A DNA stretch of 14,599 nucleotides from Flavobacteriales bacterium. GTDB taxonomy: Bacteria; Bacteroidota; Bacteroidia; Flavobacteriales_D; Crocinitomicaceae. Location of the stretch: contig CANHQC010000014.1 of NCBI GenBank assembly GCA_947462695.1, positions 1 to 14,599 on the forward strand, given 5' to 3'. A model generated the notes under the pieces. The model had not been told where the DNA came from, made no database searches, and saw nothing but the letters and a program-made list of their open reading frames with translations. The position numbers were made by a program, and so were the translations under genes. Below, piece by piece: positions 14,527 to 14,599 of this stretch (positions are counted from its first letter, which is position 1; each line of letters begins with the position of its first letter).

Positions 14527-14546
14527 GAGAAGCGCTTTAATAAAAC

Positions 14547-14577
14547 AAAAAAGGTTGCTGGAAACCAACAACCTTTT
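14547..14577 (-). terminator. Terminator just upstream of ispD (of a gene beyond the window)
   Basis: Arms 14549-14557 (AAAAGGTTG) and 14569-14577 (CAACCTTTT), with an inner TGG/CCA pairing across a mismatch. On the minus strand it is followed by TTTTTTGTTTTA, a strong U tract, so it terminates a minus-strand gene lying to the right. It ends about 20 nt before the ispD start. Confidence 0.78.
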
Positions 14578-14599
14578 GTATCATTTTCCAAATCAATTA

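Overview
The window looks like chromosomal DNA from a Bacteroidota, most likely a flavobacterial or Crocinitomicaceae/Fluviicola-like gliding bacterium. The signs are an AT-rich composition, a type IX secretion (T9SS) C-terminal sorting domain, two RemB-like outer-membrane proteins, an OmpL-like barrel, and the Bacteroidetes promoter pattern (TTG, 19 nt, TAnnTTTG). The genus is inference. Coding density is high, no intergenic gap exceeds about 180 bp, and no tRNA, rRNA, CRISPR array or mobile element was seen.

Layout: (i) 101-3914, plus strand: a T9SS cargo protein closed by a terminator, then two tandem RemB-like paralogues whose stop and start codons overlap. (ii) 3968-5046, minus strand: three consecutive ssb-like genes, all lacking the acidic C-terminal tip of housekeeping SSB. 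(iii) 5223-7275, minus strand: a lipoprotein alpha/beta hydrolase followed by an OmpL-like barrel. (iv) 7315-7899, plus strand: riboflavin synthase ribE, diverging from the hydrolase. (v) 7995-12253, plus strand: a four-gene operon of exported proteins of unknown function, with a well-formed promoter at its head and a 17-bp perfect hairpin terminator at its end. (vi) 12310-14526, minus strand: ispD, metF with its own -7 box, and a small exported protein that converges on the operon and shares its terminator.

The best candidate for an undescribed system is (v). It encodes a 435-aa secreted protein with a conserved-looking C-terminal module, a 473-aa protein that resembles DUF6175 from memory, a 172-aa lipoprotein sharing a domain with that protein's N-terminus, and a 324-aa protein with an internally duplicated Cys-containing helical unit. 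All four carry export signals, and the layout suggests one periplasmic or outer-membrane assembly.

Five starts were moved downstream of the longest open frame (barrel 6311, ribE 7315, operon gene 1 7995, metF 13806, ispD 14526), because the longer versions use TTG or GTG codons lying in promoters, terminators or ahead of normal family N-termini.
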